Assembly: GCA_023387735.1 (NCBI GenBank)
Contig: JAEWHP010000025.1
Coordinates: 1 to 64,000, forward strand
Source: Pseudomonadota bacterium
GTDB taxonomy: Bacteria > Pseudomonadota > Alphaproteobacteria > Rhizobiales > Xanthobacteraceae
Reading direction: 5' to 3'
Length of the DNA stretch: 64,000 nucleotides
Shown: positions 8,391 to 17,157 of the stretch, in pieces
Position numbering within the stretch: position 1 is the first letter of the stretch
How the letters are laid out: each line of letters begins with the position of its first letter
Position numbers and translations under genes: made by a program
Notes under the pieces: generated by a model
Told to the model about the DNA's origin: nothing
Databases searched by the model: none
What the model saw: only the letters and a program-made list of their open reading frames with translations

Positions 8391-10421
8391 TTACGCCGCC
8401 TTCTTTTCCCCCTTGCGCGAGCGCAGGAAGCGGCCGAGCAGGCGGCGCTTGCCCTTGCGGGGCACGAGGTCGATGTCGCTGACGAGTTTGGCGCCGCCCT
8501 TGCGCCGTTCCAGCACGATCTTGCGGCTGTGGAACGCTTCGAGCTCGACGCGATGGGCGACGCTGACGATGGTCGCCTTGGGCATTTCGCGGATGACGAT
8601 TTCCATCATCTTGTCCTGGCTCTTTTCGTCGAGCGCGGAAGTCGCCTCGTCCAGCACGATGATGTCGGGGTTGTGCAGCAGCAACCGCGCGAATGCGAGG
8701 CGCTGCTTTTCGCCGCCGGAAAGCGTCTGGTCCCACGGCCCTTCTTCCTCGATCTTCTCCCTGAGATGATCGAGGCCGACCTTGTGCAGGGCATCACCGA
8801 TCCCCTCGACCGTCCAGTCGTCGGCGGCGCCGGGATAGGCGATGGCGCGCCGCAGCGTGCCGGACGGGATATAGGGCTTTTGCGGCAGCATGAAGAGCCG
8901 GCGGTCGGGGTGGAAGTTGACGCTGCCGCCGCCCCATGGCCACAGCCCGGCCAGCGCACGGACCAGCGTGCTCTTGCCGGTGCCGGATTCGCCGGCGACC
9001 AGCAGCCGCTCGCCGGCGTCGACCGCCACCTCGGTCTCGCCGACCACGGCAGTGCCGTCGTCGAGCGTCACCGAGAAATCGTTCAGGCTCAGCATCGGGC
9101 CGCCCACCTCGGTCTCGCCGCGCTTGATGCGGCCGATGCCGTCGCCGCGCTCGGCGCGTTCGAGGCCGTCGAGCGACATCATCAGCGAGGCAATGCGGCG
9201 CGCGCAGGCGTTCCAGTCGGCGAGCCGCGGATAATTATCCACCAGCCAGCCGAACGCGGTCTGCACGATGGTGAAGGCGGAAGCCGCCTGCATCACCTGT
9301 CCGAGCGTCATGCTGCCGTCGAGAAACTTTGGCGCGCACAGCAGTAGCGGCACCACGGGCGCGATCAGGTTCGATCCCTGCGACACCAGCGTGGTGCGCA
9401 TGTGCTGGCCGGCGAGCCGCGCCCATTGCCGCAGCACTTTCGAAAAAGTCTTGTCGATCCCGTCGCGCTCTTCCTGCTCGCCGCCAAGCAGCGCGATGCT
9501 TTCGCCGTTCTCGCGAACCCGCGTCAGCGCGTAGCGGTATTCGGCCTCGGCCTGGTTCTTGTCCTCGGACACCTGCACGAAGCTGCGCCCGATCGTCATG
9601 ATCGAGCCGGAGGCGATCGCGGCATAGATCACGGCGGCGATCACGAGGAAGCCGGGGATGGTGACGGTCGAGCCGCCGAGCGTCACCGTCAGTGCGCCGC
9701 CGATGGTCCAAAGCACGACGATGAAGGTCGCGGCCGAGAGGAAGGCCGACGTTACGCCGGCAACGAAGTCCACCGGCGAGTCCGTTGCAATCCGCAAATC
9801 TTCCGCGATCCGGTATTCCGGGTTCTGGTGATCGCCGCCGACGAGGTTGAGCTGGTAGTAGCGGCCGTTCGCCAGCCAGCGCGAGATCACCGAGTTGGTC
9901 AGCCAGGCGCGCCAGCGGCGCTGGATGCCCATGCGGCCGAACACCTGGCCGACGCCGAGCAGCACGCTGCCGATGGCGAGCGGGAAGAACACGGCGGCGA
10001 GATAGTAGACTGTGGCGGAGTCGCGCTTCTCGATGGCGTCGAAGATCGCGCGGTTCCAGACGTTGATACCGTATTGAAAGCCGACATTGGCGACGATCAA
10101 CAACAGCAGCCCGATCGTGAACAGCCACGCCAGCCGGTCGCCGCCCTTGCCCCAATAGCCCCGCGCGCTGATCCAGAACCGCGTCAGCAGGTAATCCTTG
10201 CGCAACTGCGCGGCTTCCTCCTCGGTCATTTCCGGGCTCGGTTCGACGACCTCGGGCGGGGGCGGCTCGACGTGGTCGCCGTCCTCGCTGATGACTTCCA
10301 CGAACTCCGATTTCTCTTCGGATTCTGGCTCGTTCGGGTTGGGAGCCGGCTTATCGCCGCCCGACGCAGTTTTCTTCGCGGAGGGCTTCTTCGCGGACGA
10401 CTTGACGGTTGCTTTGGCCAT
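8391..10421 (-). CDS. SbmA/BacA-type ABC transporter, fused permease-ATPase (BclA/YddA-like)
   Basis: A 676-residue half-transporter. A Lys/Ala/Ser-rich then acidic cytoplasmic tail (1-90) precedes an ABC_membrane_2 domain with about six helices (about 110-400; FTIGLLLLIVANVGFQYGIN, NSVISRWLANGRYYQLNL, NPEYRIAEDLRI) and an ATPase domain with Walker A GESGTGKST, signature LSGGEKQRL and Walker B DIIVLDEATSALDE. The NPEYRIAEDLR block is characteristic of SbmA/BacA proteins. In Bradyrhizobium the relative BclA imports antimicrobial and nodule-specific peptides; whether this is that gene or a paralogue (long-chain acyl or peptide export) cannot be told here. Its stop overlaps a possible start of the sensor kinase downstream. 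Confidence 0.88.
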   Translation of the reverse strand: MAKATVKSSAKKPSAKKTASGGDKPAPNPNEPESEEKSEFVEVISEDGDHVEPPPPEVVEPSPEMTEEEAAQLRKDYLLTRFWISARGYWGKGGDRLAWLFTIGLLLLIVANVGFQYGINVWNRAIFDAIEKRDSATVYYLAAVFFPLAIGSVLLGVGQVFGRMGIQRRWRAWLTNSVISRWLANGRYYQLNLVGGDHQNPEYRIAEDLRIATDSPVDFVAGVTSAFLSAATFIVVLWTIGGALTVTLGGSTVTIPGFLVIAAVIYAAIASGSIMTIGRSFVQVSEDKNQAEAEYRYALTRVRENGESIALLGGEQEERDGIDKTFSKVLRQWARLAGQHMRTTLVSQGSNLIAPVVPLLLCAPKFLDGSMTLGQVMQAASAFTIVQTAFGWLVDNYPRLADWNACARRIASLMMSLDGLERAERGDGIGRIKRGETEVGGPMLSLNDFSVTLDDGTAVVGETEVAVDAGERLLVAGESGTGKSTLVRALAGLWPWGGGSVNFHPDRRLFMLPQKPYIPSGTLRRAIAYPGAADDWTVEGIGDALHKVGLDHLREKIEEEGPWDQTLSGGEKQRLAFARLLLHNPDIIVLDEATSALDEKSQDKMMEIVIREMPKATIVSVAHRVELEAFHSRKIVLERRKGGAKLVSDIDLVPRKGKRRLLGRFLRSRKGEKKAA

Positions 10422-10635
10422 GGCGGCACAACGGGAACCGGGTCGGAAAGTTCCCACGGGTCCCTCGCTCCAAAGCCATGGACGGGGCGCCCGTCAAAGG
10501 TCGCGGACAGTCGCAAATTTGATCTGGCGCAATATCGGATTGGCGGTTGCAGGCAAACTGCCGGCGACCGCTACCCGTCAGTCGCGCGCCGGCATCCAGG
10601 CGGTGAACGAGAAAAAGCCGGCAATGGAGGAATTC

Positions 10636-10755
10636 ATGTCACCTGCACAGCAGGCCTTTTTGCTGACCGGAGAATTGCTCGTTCTCTCGTTCGTCGTCAT
10701 CGCCGGGATCTGGTTTGCCGACAGGCTGCGGCGCAACTTCACCGGCAAACTTTAG
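10636..10755 (+). CDS. 39-residue single-span membrane protein
   Basis: This short gene is preceded by a strong ribosome binding site, GGAGG five bases before ATG 10636. The product starts MSPAQQAFLLTGELL, continues into one hydrophobic helix of about 17 residues, and ends with an Arg-rich segment (DRLRRNF). The charge distribution suggests a periplasmic amino end and a cytoplasmic carboxyl end. It sits alone between the divergent ABC transporter and the end of sdhB, converging with sdhB 15 bases away. I do not recognise a family. The good ribosome binding site and complete membrane topology argue that it is real. Confidence 0.6.
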   Translation: MSPAQQAFLLTGELLVLSFVVIAGIWFADRLRRNFTGKL

Positions 10756-10770
10756 CGCCAGGCCAACTCG

Positions 10771-11556
10771 CTAGATCTGGCGCTCGACCATCTTCAGCTT
10801 GAGTTCGGCGATCGCTTCCGACGGGTTGAGGCCCTTCGGGCATGCCTTGGCGCAGTTCATGATGGTGTGGCAGCGGTAGAGGCGGAACGGATCTTCGAGG
10901 TTGTCGAGCCGTTCGCCGGTAGCCTCATCGCGGGAATCCTTGACCCAGCGCGTCGCCTGCAGCAGCGCGGCGGGGCCGAGGAAGCGGTCGCTGTTCCACC
11001 AGTAGCTCGGGCACGAGGTCGAGCAGCAGGCGCACAGGATGCATTCATAGAGGCCGTCGAGCTTCTCGCGGTCCTCGTGGCTCTGCTTCCATTCCTTCTG
11101 CGGCGTCGGCGTGGTCGTCTTCAGCCAAGGTTCGATCGAGGCGTACTGCGCGTAGAAATTGGTGAGATCAGGCACCAAGTCCTTCACCACAGGCTGGTGC
11201 GGCAGCGGGTTGACCTTCACGGCTCCGCCGGCGGCCACGTCGTGCATCGACTTGGTGCAGGCCAGCGTGTTCTGGCCGTCGATGTTCATGGCGCAGGAGC
11301 CGCAGACGCCTTCGCGGCAGGAGCGGCGGAAGGTCAGCGTCGGATCGATGTGGTTTTTGATCCAGATCAGGCCGTCCAGCACCATCGGCCCGCAATCGTT
11401 GATGTCGACATGGTAGGTGTCGACACTCGGGTTCTTGCCGTCGTCCGGATTCCAGCGATAGACCCTGAACTCGCGCGTCTCGGTGGCGCCGGCCGGCTTC
11501 GGCCAGGCCTTGCCGCCGGTGATCTTTGAGTTCTTCGGAAGCGCGAATTCAACCAT
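10771..11556 (-). CDS. sdhB: Succinate dehydrogenase iron-sulfur subunit
   Basis: A 261-residue subunit B of respiratory complex II, passing electrons from FAD to ubiquinone through three Fe-S clusters. All ligand sets are present: the [2Fe-2S] motif CREGVCGSC plus a distal Cys in NTLACTK, the [4Fe-4S] motif CILCACCSTSCP, and the [3Fe-4S] set CHTIMNCAKACPKG. The amino-terminal plug domain (RVYRWNPDDGKNPSVDTY) is normal. It is the last gene of sdhCDAB and is separated from sdhA by a 107-base gap holding a palindromic repeat, whereas the other sdh genes abut or overlap. Confidence 0.97.
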   Translation of the reverse strand: MVEFALPKNSKITGGKAWPKPAGATETREFRVYRWNPDDGKNPSVDTYHVDINDCGPMVLDGLIWIKNHIDPTLTFRRSCREGVCGSCAMNIDGQNTLACTKSMHDVAAGGAVKVNPLPHQPVVKDLVPDLTNFYAQYASIEPWLKTTTPTPQKEWKQSHEDREKLDGLYECILCACCSTSCPSYWWNSDRFLGPAALLQATRWVKDSRDEATGERLDNLEDPFRLYRCHTIMNCAKACPKGLNPSEAIAELKLKMVERQI

Positions 11557-11570
11557 TATCCCAACCTTCT

Positions 11571-11650
11571 GTCATTCCGGGATGGTCCGCAGGACCAGAC
11601 CCGGAATCTCGAGATTCCGGGTTCGATGCTTCGCATCGCCCCGGAATGAC
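11571..11650. repeat. Palindromic intergenic repeat inside the sdh operon
   Basis: An 80-base imperfect palindrome bounded by GTCATTCCGG and CCGGAATGAC, with inner arms around GAATCTCGAGATTC. The same family occurs at 25639-25733. Lying between sdhA and sdhB on one transcript, it would form a long stem-loop in the mRNA and may affect sdhB expression or mRNA stability. Confidence 0.75.
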
Positions 11651-11663
11651 GAGCTGTGGTTCC

Positions 11664-13505
11664 TCAATACACCCGCGCCTTCGGCGGGATGTACTGCACG
11701 TCGTTCGTCATCGTGTAGTCGTGCACCGGGCGGTAATCGATCGTGGTGTTGCCACGGTCGCCGATCCACGCCAGCGTGTGCTTCATCCAGTTCTTGTCGT
11801 CGCGCTCGGAGAAATCTTCGCGCGCATGGGCGCCGCGGCTTTCGGTGCGGTTCGCCGCCGAGTCCATGGTGACGACGGCCTGAACGATCAGATTGTCGAA
11901 TTCCAGGGTTTCGATCAGGTCCGAATTCCAGACCAGGGAGCGGTCGGAGGTCGCGACGTCGCCGATGCCGCCATGCACCTTGTGGATCAGGTTCTGGCCT
12001 TCGGACAAAACCTCGCCGGTGCGGAACACCGCGCAATTGTTCTGCATCACGTTCTGCATGCTGTCGCGCAGTTTTGCGGTCGGCGTGCCGCCGGAGGCGT
12101 AGCGGTAATGGTCCAGCCGTCCGAGCGCGAGATCGGCGGAATCCTTCGGCAGGTCTGGCTGCTTGCCGTTCGGCGTCAGCTTCTCGGCAAGCCGCAGGGC
12201 TGCAGCGCGGCCGAACACCACGAGGTCGATCAGTGAGTTGGAGCCGAGGCGATTGGCGCCGTGCACGGAGACGCAGGCCGCTTCGCCGATCGCCATCAGG
12301 CCCGGCACCACGGCGTTGTCGTCGCCGTCCTTCTTGGTCAGCACTTCGCCGTGATAGTTGGTTGGGATGCCGCCCATGTTGTAGTGCACGGTCGGCGTGA
12401 TCGGGATCGGCTCGCGGGTGACGTCGACGTTGGCGAAGATCTTTGCCGATTCCGAAATACCCGGCAGCCGTTCGTTCAGCACCTTCGGATCGAGGTGGTC
12501 GAGGTGCAGGAAGATGTGGTCCTTTTTCTTGCCGACGCCGCGGCCTTCGCGCATTTCGATCGTCATCGCGCGCGAGACGACGTCGCGCGAGGCGAGGTCC
12601 TTGGCTGACGGCGCATAGCGCTCCATGAAGCGCTCGCCCTCTGAATTGACGAGATAGCCGCCTTCGCCGCGGGCGCCTTCGGTGACGAGGCAGCCCGAAC
12701 CGTAGATGCCGGTCGGATGGAACTGGACGAATTCCATGTCCTGCAGCGGCAGGCCGGCGCGCAGCACCATGCCGCCGCCATCACCGGTGCAGGTATGCGC
12801 CGAGGTGCAGGAGGCGTAGGCGCGGCCGTAGCCGCCGGTGGCGAGGATCGTGGTCTGGGCGCGGAAACGGTGCAGCGTGCCGTCGTCGAGCTTGAGCGCG
12901 ATGACGCCGCGGCAGATGCCCTGGTCGTCCATGATCAGGTCTATGGCGAAGAACTCGATGTAGAATTCCGCGGCGTGGCGCAGCGCCTGGCCGTACATCG
13001 TGTGCAGCATGGCGTGGCCGGTGCGGTCGGCGGCGGCGCAGGTGCGCTGCGCCTGGCCCTTGCCGAAGTCCATCGTCATGCCGCCGAACGGACGCTGGTA
13101 GATCTTGCCGTCCTCGGTGCGCGAGAACGGCACGCCCCAATGCTCGAGCTCGTAGACGGCCTCGGGCGCATTGCGCACCATGTACTCGATCGCGTCCTGG
13201 TCGCCGAGCCAGTCCGACCCCTTGACGGTGTCGTACATGTGCCAGCGCCAGTCGTCCGGATGCATGTTGCCGAGCGAGGCAGAAATGCCGCCCTGCGCCG
13301 CAACCGTATGCGAGCGGGTCGGGAACACCTTGGTGATGCAGGCGGTGCGCAGCCCAGCCTCGGAGCAGCCGACCGCGGCGCGCAGGCCAGCGCCGCCGGC
13401 GCCCACCACCACGACGTCGTAGGTATGGTCCTCGATCGGATAGGATTTTCCGTTGGTGGCAGGACTACTGCCGTTGGAGGCTTTTCCGTTGCCTTCAGCA
13501 GCCAT
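11664..13505 (-). CDS. sdhA: Succinate dehydrogenase flavoprotein subunit
   Basis: A 613-residue subunit A of complex II, oxidising succinate to fumarate. It shows the FAD dinucleotide fold (VVVVGAGGAGLRAAVG, about 30-45), the covalent-FAD segment TRSHTVAAQGG, the substrate-site regions FHPTGIYGSGCLVTEGARGE and HYNMGGIPTN, and the carboxyl-terminal ESRGAHAREDF. An amino-terminal extension of about 25 Ser/Gly/Asn-rich residues precedes the fold. It starts three bases after sdhD stops, so they share a transcript. Length and all motifs are normal for the family. Confidence 0.98.
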   Translation of the reverse strand: MAAEGNGKASNGSSPATNGKSYPIEDHTYDVVVVGAGGAGLRAAVGCSEAGLRTACITKVFPTRSHTVAAQGGISASLGNMHPDDWRWHMYDTVKGSDWLGDQDAIEYMVRNAPEAVYELEHWGVPFSRTEDGKIYQRPFGGMTMDFGKGQAQRTCAAADRTGHAMLHTMYGQALRHAAEFYIEFFAIDLIMDDQGICRGVIALKLDDGTLHRFRAQTTILATGGYGRAYASCTSAHTCTGDGGGMVLRAGLPLQDMEFVQFHPTGIYGSGCLVTEGARGEGGYLVNSEGERFMERYAPSAKDLASRDVVSRAMTIEMREGRGVGKKKDHIFLHLDHLDPKVLNERLPGISESAKIFANVDVTREPIPITPTVHYNMGGIPTNYHGEVLTKKDGDDNAVVPGLMAIGEAACVSVHGANRLGSNSLIDLVVFGRAAALRLAEKLTPNGKQPDLPKDSADLALGRLDHYRYASGGTPTAKLRDSMQNVMQNNCAVFRTGEVLSEGQNLIHKVHGGIGDVATSDRSLVWNSDLIETLEFDNLIVQAVVTMDSAANRTESRGAHAREDFSERDDKNWMKHTLAWIGDRGNTTIDYRPVHDYTMTNDVQYIPPKARVY

Positions 13506-13508
13506 GGA

Positions 13509-13904
13509 TCAGACTCCCGATGACAGTTTGAGAATCGCGTAGATCGAGGCCAGCGCCACCGCGACACAGAAGAAATTATTGGCCATCACGCTCGCGAGCT
13601 TCAGCTTCTCGTTATGCACATAGTCCTCGATCACGACCTGCATGCCGATCTTCATGTGCCAGGCACTGGCGATGATGAAGAGCAGCAGGATGATCGCGAT
13701 CGGCAGCGAGCCGAGAATTTGCGCCGCGCCGGCCTGATTGCGGCCGATCAGCATCAGCACGATCACGATGACGGGGATGATCAGCAGCGTCGTCGCCACC
13801 GCGGTCAGGCGCTGGCGCCAGAAATCGGACGTGCCGGAATGCGACGAGCCGAGGTTGCGGACCCGCCCGAGCGGCGTGCGCATGGAAATCTTCGGCCCGC
13901 TCAT
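13509..13904 (-). CDS. sdhD: Succinate dehydrogenase membrane anchor subunit D
   Basis: A 131-residue membrane anchor of complex II with three hydrophobic helices (about residues 30-52, 63-85 and 104-127). The haem-ligand region is in AWHMKIGMQVVIEDYVHNEK, where the His and the Asp-Tyr pair that contacts quinone are recognisable. The ATG overlaps the end of sdhC by four bases (ATGA), and the stop is three bases from the sdhA start, giving a tightly coupled sdhC-sdhD-sdhA order. Confidence 0.93.
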   Translation of the reverse strand: MSGPKISMRTPLGRVRNLGSSHSGTSDFWRQRLTAVATTLLIIPVIVIVLMLIGRNQAGAAQILGSLPIAIILLLFIIASAWHMKIGMQVVIEDYVHNEKLKLASVMANNFFCVAVALASIYAILKLSSGV

Positions 13905-14299
13905 CGTCCGCCCCCGACCGTGTAGGCGATGATCCAGACCAGCACGGTGAGCGAAATGCCGCCGATCAGCGCGCCCCAGGTCAGCGCCTCGCGCTCATTG
14001 GCCTTGAAGCCGTAGCCAAGGTCCCAGACCAGATGCCGGAGGCCGCTGAGCATGTGATGTATCAGCGCCCACGTGTAGCCGAACACGATCAGCTTGCCGA
14101 TGATGCTGCCGGTGAAAGCCTGGACATTGGCGTAGGCGGCGGGGCCCGACGCGGCGGCGATCAGCCACCAGGCCAGCAGCAAGGTGCCGAAATACAGCGC
14201 CACGCCGGTGGCGCGGTGGACGATGGACAGCGCCATCGTCAGGGTCCAGCGATAGGTCTGCAAATGGGGCGATAGAGGTCGTTCGATCCTGGCGGTCAT
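13901..14299 (-). CDS. sdhC: Succinate dehydrogenase cytochrome b556 subunit C
   Basis: A 132-residue anchor and first gene of sdhCDAB. It carries the family signature RPLSPHLQTYRWTLTMALSI followed by HRATG, three membrane helices, and the haem-ligand segment HHMLSGLRHLVWD. Complex II couples the citric acid cycle to the quinone pool in the inner membrane. The region upstream (14300-14533) must hold the operon promoter, shared divergently with the TauE/SafE gene; I could not identify clear boxes. Confidence 0.95.
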   Translation of the reverse strand: MTARIERPLSPHLQTYRWTLTMALSIVHRATGVALYFGTLLLAWWLIAAASGPAAYANVQAFTGSIIGKLIVFGYTWALIHHMLSGLRHLVWDLGYGFKANEREALTWGALIGGISLTVLVWIIAYTVGGGR

Positions 14300-14533
14300 C
14301 GGCAGCTTTGAGTTGGCGGGGCCATGGTGAAGCCCTTCGCGGATCGCGGTAGAGCAATTCTATTTACGAAGTCGAAACAGCGAGCGCAACGACCAAAATC
14401 ACCATTTGCGAATGGTGGTTCATAGCTAAGGGGGAGGCCTGCAATTGCAGGCGTTGACAACGCTATGCCTGTGTCGATTGGCTGGTATACCTGAAGCACG
14501 ATTCATGAACGTTCGGACCCGAGGAAACCACCG

Positions 14534-15388
14534 ATGACGACCGCCGGGCTTGACGTCGCCGAGCTTGTCCAGCTCGCGCTCATCCTGATCGCCGTCGGCG
14601 CGGTGTCCGGGTTCTTTGCCGGCATTTTCGGCATCGGCGGCGGCGCGATACTGGTGCCGGTGTTCTACGAATGCTTCCGGCTCGCCGGCGTGCCGCTGGA
14701 GGTGCGGATGCCGCTCTGCATCGGCACCTCGCTGGCCATCATCATCCCGACCTCGATCCGCTCATTCCGGGCGCATTACGCCCGTGGCGCGGTCGATATG
14801 GACATTCTCAGGCTGTGGCTGGTGCCGATCGTCATCGGGGTGATCGCCGGCAGCGTCACCGCGCGCTTCGCGCCGGAGCGCCTGTTCAAGATCGTGTTCG
14901 TGATGGTGGCGTGGTCCGCCGCCGCGCGGCTGCTGCTGGCGCGCGACGGCTGGAAGCTCGGCGACAAGATCCCGACCGGGCCGCTGATGCGGATCTACGG
15001 CTTCTTCATCGGGCTGCTGTCAACGCTGATGGGCGTCGGCGGCGGCCTGTTCGCGAACCTGCTGATGACGTTCTATGGCCGGCCGATCCACCAGGCGGTC
15101 GCGACCTCGTCGGCGCTCGCGGTGCTGATCTCGATCCCCGGCGCGGTCGGCTACATCTACGCGGGTTGGCCCGCGGCGGCGCGCTTTCCCGATGTCACCG
15201 CGCTGCAGATGCCGTTTGCGATCGGCTACGTGTCGTTGATCGGGGCGTTGCTGGTGATGCCGACCAGCCTGCTCACCGCCCCGCTCGGCGTCCGCGCCGC
15301 ACATGCGATGACGAAGCGCCAGCTGGAGATGGCGTTCGGCACGTATCTGTTCATCGTCGGAGGGAGATTTGTGGTCAGCCTGTTGTGA
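14534..15388 (+). CDS. TauE/SafE family sulfite exporter-like permease
   Basis: A 284-residue inner-membrane protein with about eight hydrophobic helices. The family pattern GFFAGIFGIGGGAILVPVF (about 24-42) and its second-half counterpart LLSTLMGVGGGLFANLL (about 160-176) show the internally duplicated TauE/SafE fold. Proteins of this family move sulfite, sulfoacetate or other small organic anions; the substrate cannot be read here. The start at 14534 has GAGGAAACC upstream. It is divergent from sdhC and has no operon partner. Confidence 0.9.
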   Translation: MTTAGLDVAELVQLALILIAVGAVSGFFAGIFGIGGGAILVPVFYECFRLAGVPLEVRMPLCIGTSLAIIIPTSIRSFRAHYARGAVDMDILRLWLVPIVIGVIAGSVTARFAPERLFKIVFVMVAWSAAARLLLARDGWKLGDKIPTGPLMRIYGFFIGLLSTLMGVGGGLFANLLMTFYGRPIHQAVATSSALAVLISIPGAVGYIYAGWPAAARFPDVTALQMPFAIGYVSLIGALLVMPTSLLTAPLGVRAAHAMTKRQLEMAFGTYLFIVGGRFVVSLL

Positions 15389-15415
15389 GGCGAGGAAGCG
15401 GTTACAATCAGCGGT

Positions 15416-15535
15416 GTCGTCCCGGCGAAGGCCGGGACCCATAGCCACCGGGGCCAGTGATAGAGAAAGGTCGTCGACAAACAGAATAGATCCGAAGGGC
15501 CGCAGCGTATGGGTCCCGGCCTTCGCCGGGACGAC
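15416..15535. repeat. Palindromic intergenic repeat (GTCGTCCCGGC family)
   Basis: A 120-base inverted repeat whose arms read GTCGTCCCGGCGAAGGCCGG and its complement, with a less conserved centre. The same family occurs at 17938-18055 and 63182-63302, and a single arm lies near 19106-19132. It sits between the convergent TauE/SafE and matB genes and may act as a bidirectional terminator. Confidence 0.8.
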
Positions 15536-15541
15536 AGCGAG

Positions 15542-17068
15542 TTACTTCGCGTAGATCTTCGCGTAAGTATCCCGCAAGATATTCTTCTGGACCTTGCCCA
15601 TCGCATTGCGCGGCAGTTCGTCGACCACGAACACGCGCTTCGGCATCTTGAATTTTGCCAGACGCCCGTCGAGTGCCTTCAGCACGCCGGCTTCGGTGAC
15701 GTCGGTGCCCTTGTTGCAGACCACCACCGCGGTGACGCCCTCGCCGAAATCGGCATGCGGCACGCCGATCACGGCGGATTCGATCACGCCCGGCATGGCG
15801 TCAATCTCGCTCTCGATTTCCTTGGGATAGACGTTGAAGCCGCCCGAGATCACGAGATCCTTGCCGCGGCCGAGAATGTGGATGTAGCCCTTGTCGTCGA
15901 TCTTGCCGAGGTCGCCGGTGATGAAGAAACCGTCGTCTCGGAATTCGGACTTTGTTTTCTCCGGCATCCGCCAATAGCCCTTGAACACGTTGGGGCCCTT
16001 GACCTCGATCATGCCGATGGTGTCGCGCGCGAGTTCCTTGCCGGTCTCGGGATCGGTGACGCGCACGGAGACGCCGGGCAGGGGAAAGCCGACCGCGCCG
16101 GGCACCCGTTCGCCATCGTAGGGGTTCGACGTGTTCATGTTGGTTTCGGTCATGCCATAGCGCTCCAGCACGGCGTGGCCGGTGCGCGCGAACCATTCGC
16201 GATGGGTGTCTGCGAGCAGCGGCGCGGAACCCGAAATGAACAGCCGCATATGCTTGGTCGATTCCTTCGACAGCGCGGGGCTTTGCAGCAGCCGCGTGTA
16301 GAAGGTCGGCACGCCCATCAGCACGGTGGCGCGCGCCATCAGCTTGATGATCAGCTCGGGGTCGAGTTTCGGCAGGAAGATCATCGAGGCGCGGGCGAAC
16401 AGCGTCACGTTGCTCGCCACGAACAGCCCGTGGGTGTGATAGATCGGCAGCGCGTGGATCAGCACGTCCTTGTCGGTGAAGCGCCAGTAGTCGACCAGGC
16501 TGTAGGAATTCGACGCGAGGTTATCGTGCGTCAGCATCGCGCCCTTGGAGCGGCCGGTGGTGCCGGACGTGTAGAGGATCGCGGCGAGATCGTCGTTGGC
16601 GCGGGGGACGGTCGTAAAGGCCGGATCGGCATTGGTGGCGGCATCCGTCAATGATCCCCTGCCGTCGGCGCCGAGCGTTTCGACCTTTGCATTCACCTTC
16701 GCCGCAATCGCCGCAATGCCTTCCGCCTTGGACGGATCGCAGACGACGAGTGCGGGTTCGGCGTCGCCGATGAAGTAGTCGAGTTCATTGAGTGTATAGG
16801 CAGTGTTGAGCGGCAGGTAGACGGCGCCGGCGCGAACCGTCGCGAGATACAGCACCAGAGCCGGCACGGACTTTTCGGTCTGCGCCGCCACCCGGTCGCC
16901 GGGCTTGACGCCGCGCGCAACCAGTACATTGGCCATCTGGCCGGCGCGCGCAATCAAATCGCCGTAGCTGATGCGACTGCCATCGGCGGTTTCGATCGCA
17001 AGCCGGTTCGGATCGTCGAGGCCGTCGAACAGGCGCGAAAACAGGTTGGCGTTGGCGGTCGTGTTCAT
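15542..17068 (-). CDS. matB: Malonyl-CoA synthetase
   Basis: A 508-residue acyl-adenylate-forming enzyme that makes malonyl-CoA from malonate, CoA and ATP. It has the AMP-binding P-loop ILYTSGTTGRSKGAMLTHDN (about 168-187), the ALPIYHTHGLF block typical of MatB, the GMTETNMNTSNPYDGERVPG motif that marks malonate and methylmalonate specificity, TGDLG, and the catalytic Lys near the end in RNAMGKVQKNILRD. Length and motifs match the well-studied Rhodopseudomonas MatB. Here it is not next to matA or matC but is divergent from an SDR gene, sharing an 89-base intergenic region. Confidence 0.93.
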   Translation of the reverse strand: MNTTANANLFSRLFDGLDDPNRLAIETADGSRISYGDLIARAGQMANVLVARGVKPGDRVAAQTEKSVPALVLYLATVRAGAVYLPLNTAYTLNELDYFIGDAEPALVVCDPSKAEGIAAIAAKVNAKVETLGADGRGSLTDAATNADPAFTTVPRANDDLAAILYTSGTTGRSKGAMLTHDNLASNSYSLVDYWRFTDKDVLIHALPIYHTHGLFVASNVTLFARASMIFLPKLDPELIIKLMARATVLMGVPTFYTRLLQSPALSKESTKHMRLFISGSAPLLADTHREWFARTGHAVLERYGMTETNMNTSNPYDGERVPGAVGFPLPGVSVRVTDPETGKELARDTIGMIEVKGPNVFKGYWRMPEKTKSEFRDDGFFITGDLGKIDDKGYIHILGRGKDLVISGGFNVYPKEIESEIDAMPGVIESAVIGVPHADFGEGVTAVVVCNKGTDVTEAGVLKALDGRLAKFKMPKRVFVVDELPRNAMGKVQKNILRDTYAKIYAK

Positions 17069-17157
17069 GCAACATCCCCTCGGAGGGCGGAAAGCTCGCG
17101 AATTCCGCGGGATGGATTAGCAAAAACGCCCTTCGGAAAGCAACGGAGACAGTTTGC

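Noticed and set aside
8391..10421. Naming the ABC transporter bclA outright
   Set aside because: Several paralogues of this architecture exist in Bradyrhizobium and the sequence alone does not separate them.
14296..14499. 67-codon frame upstream of sdhC
   Set aside because: It overlaps the promoter region and sdhC start and shows no conserved feature.
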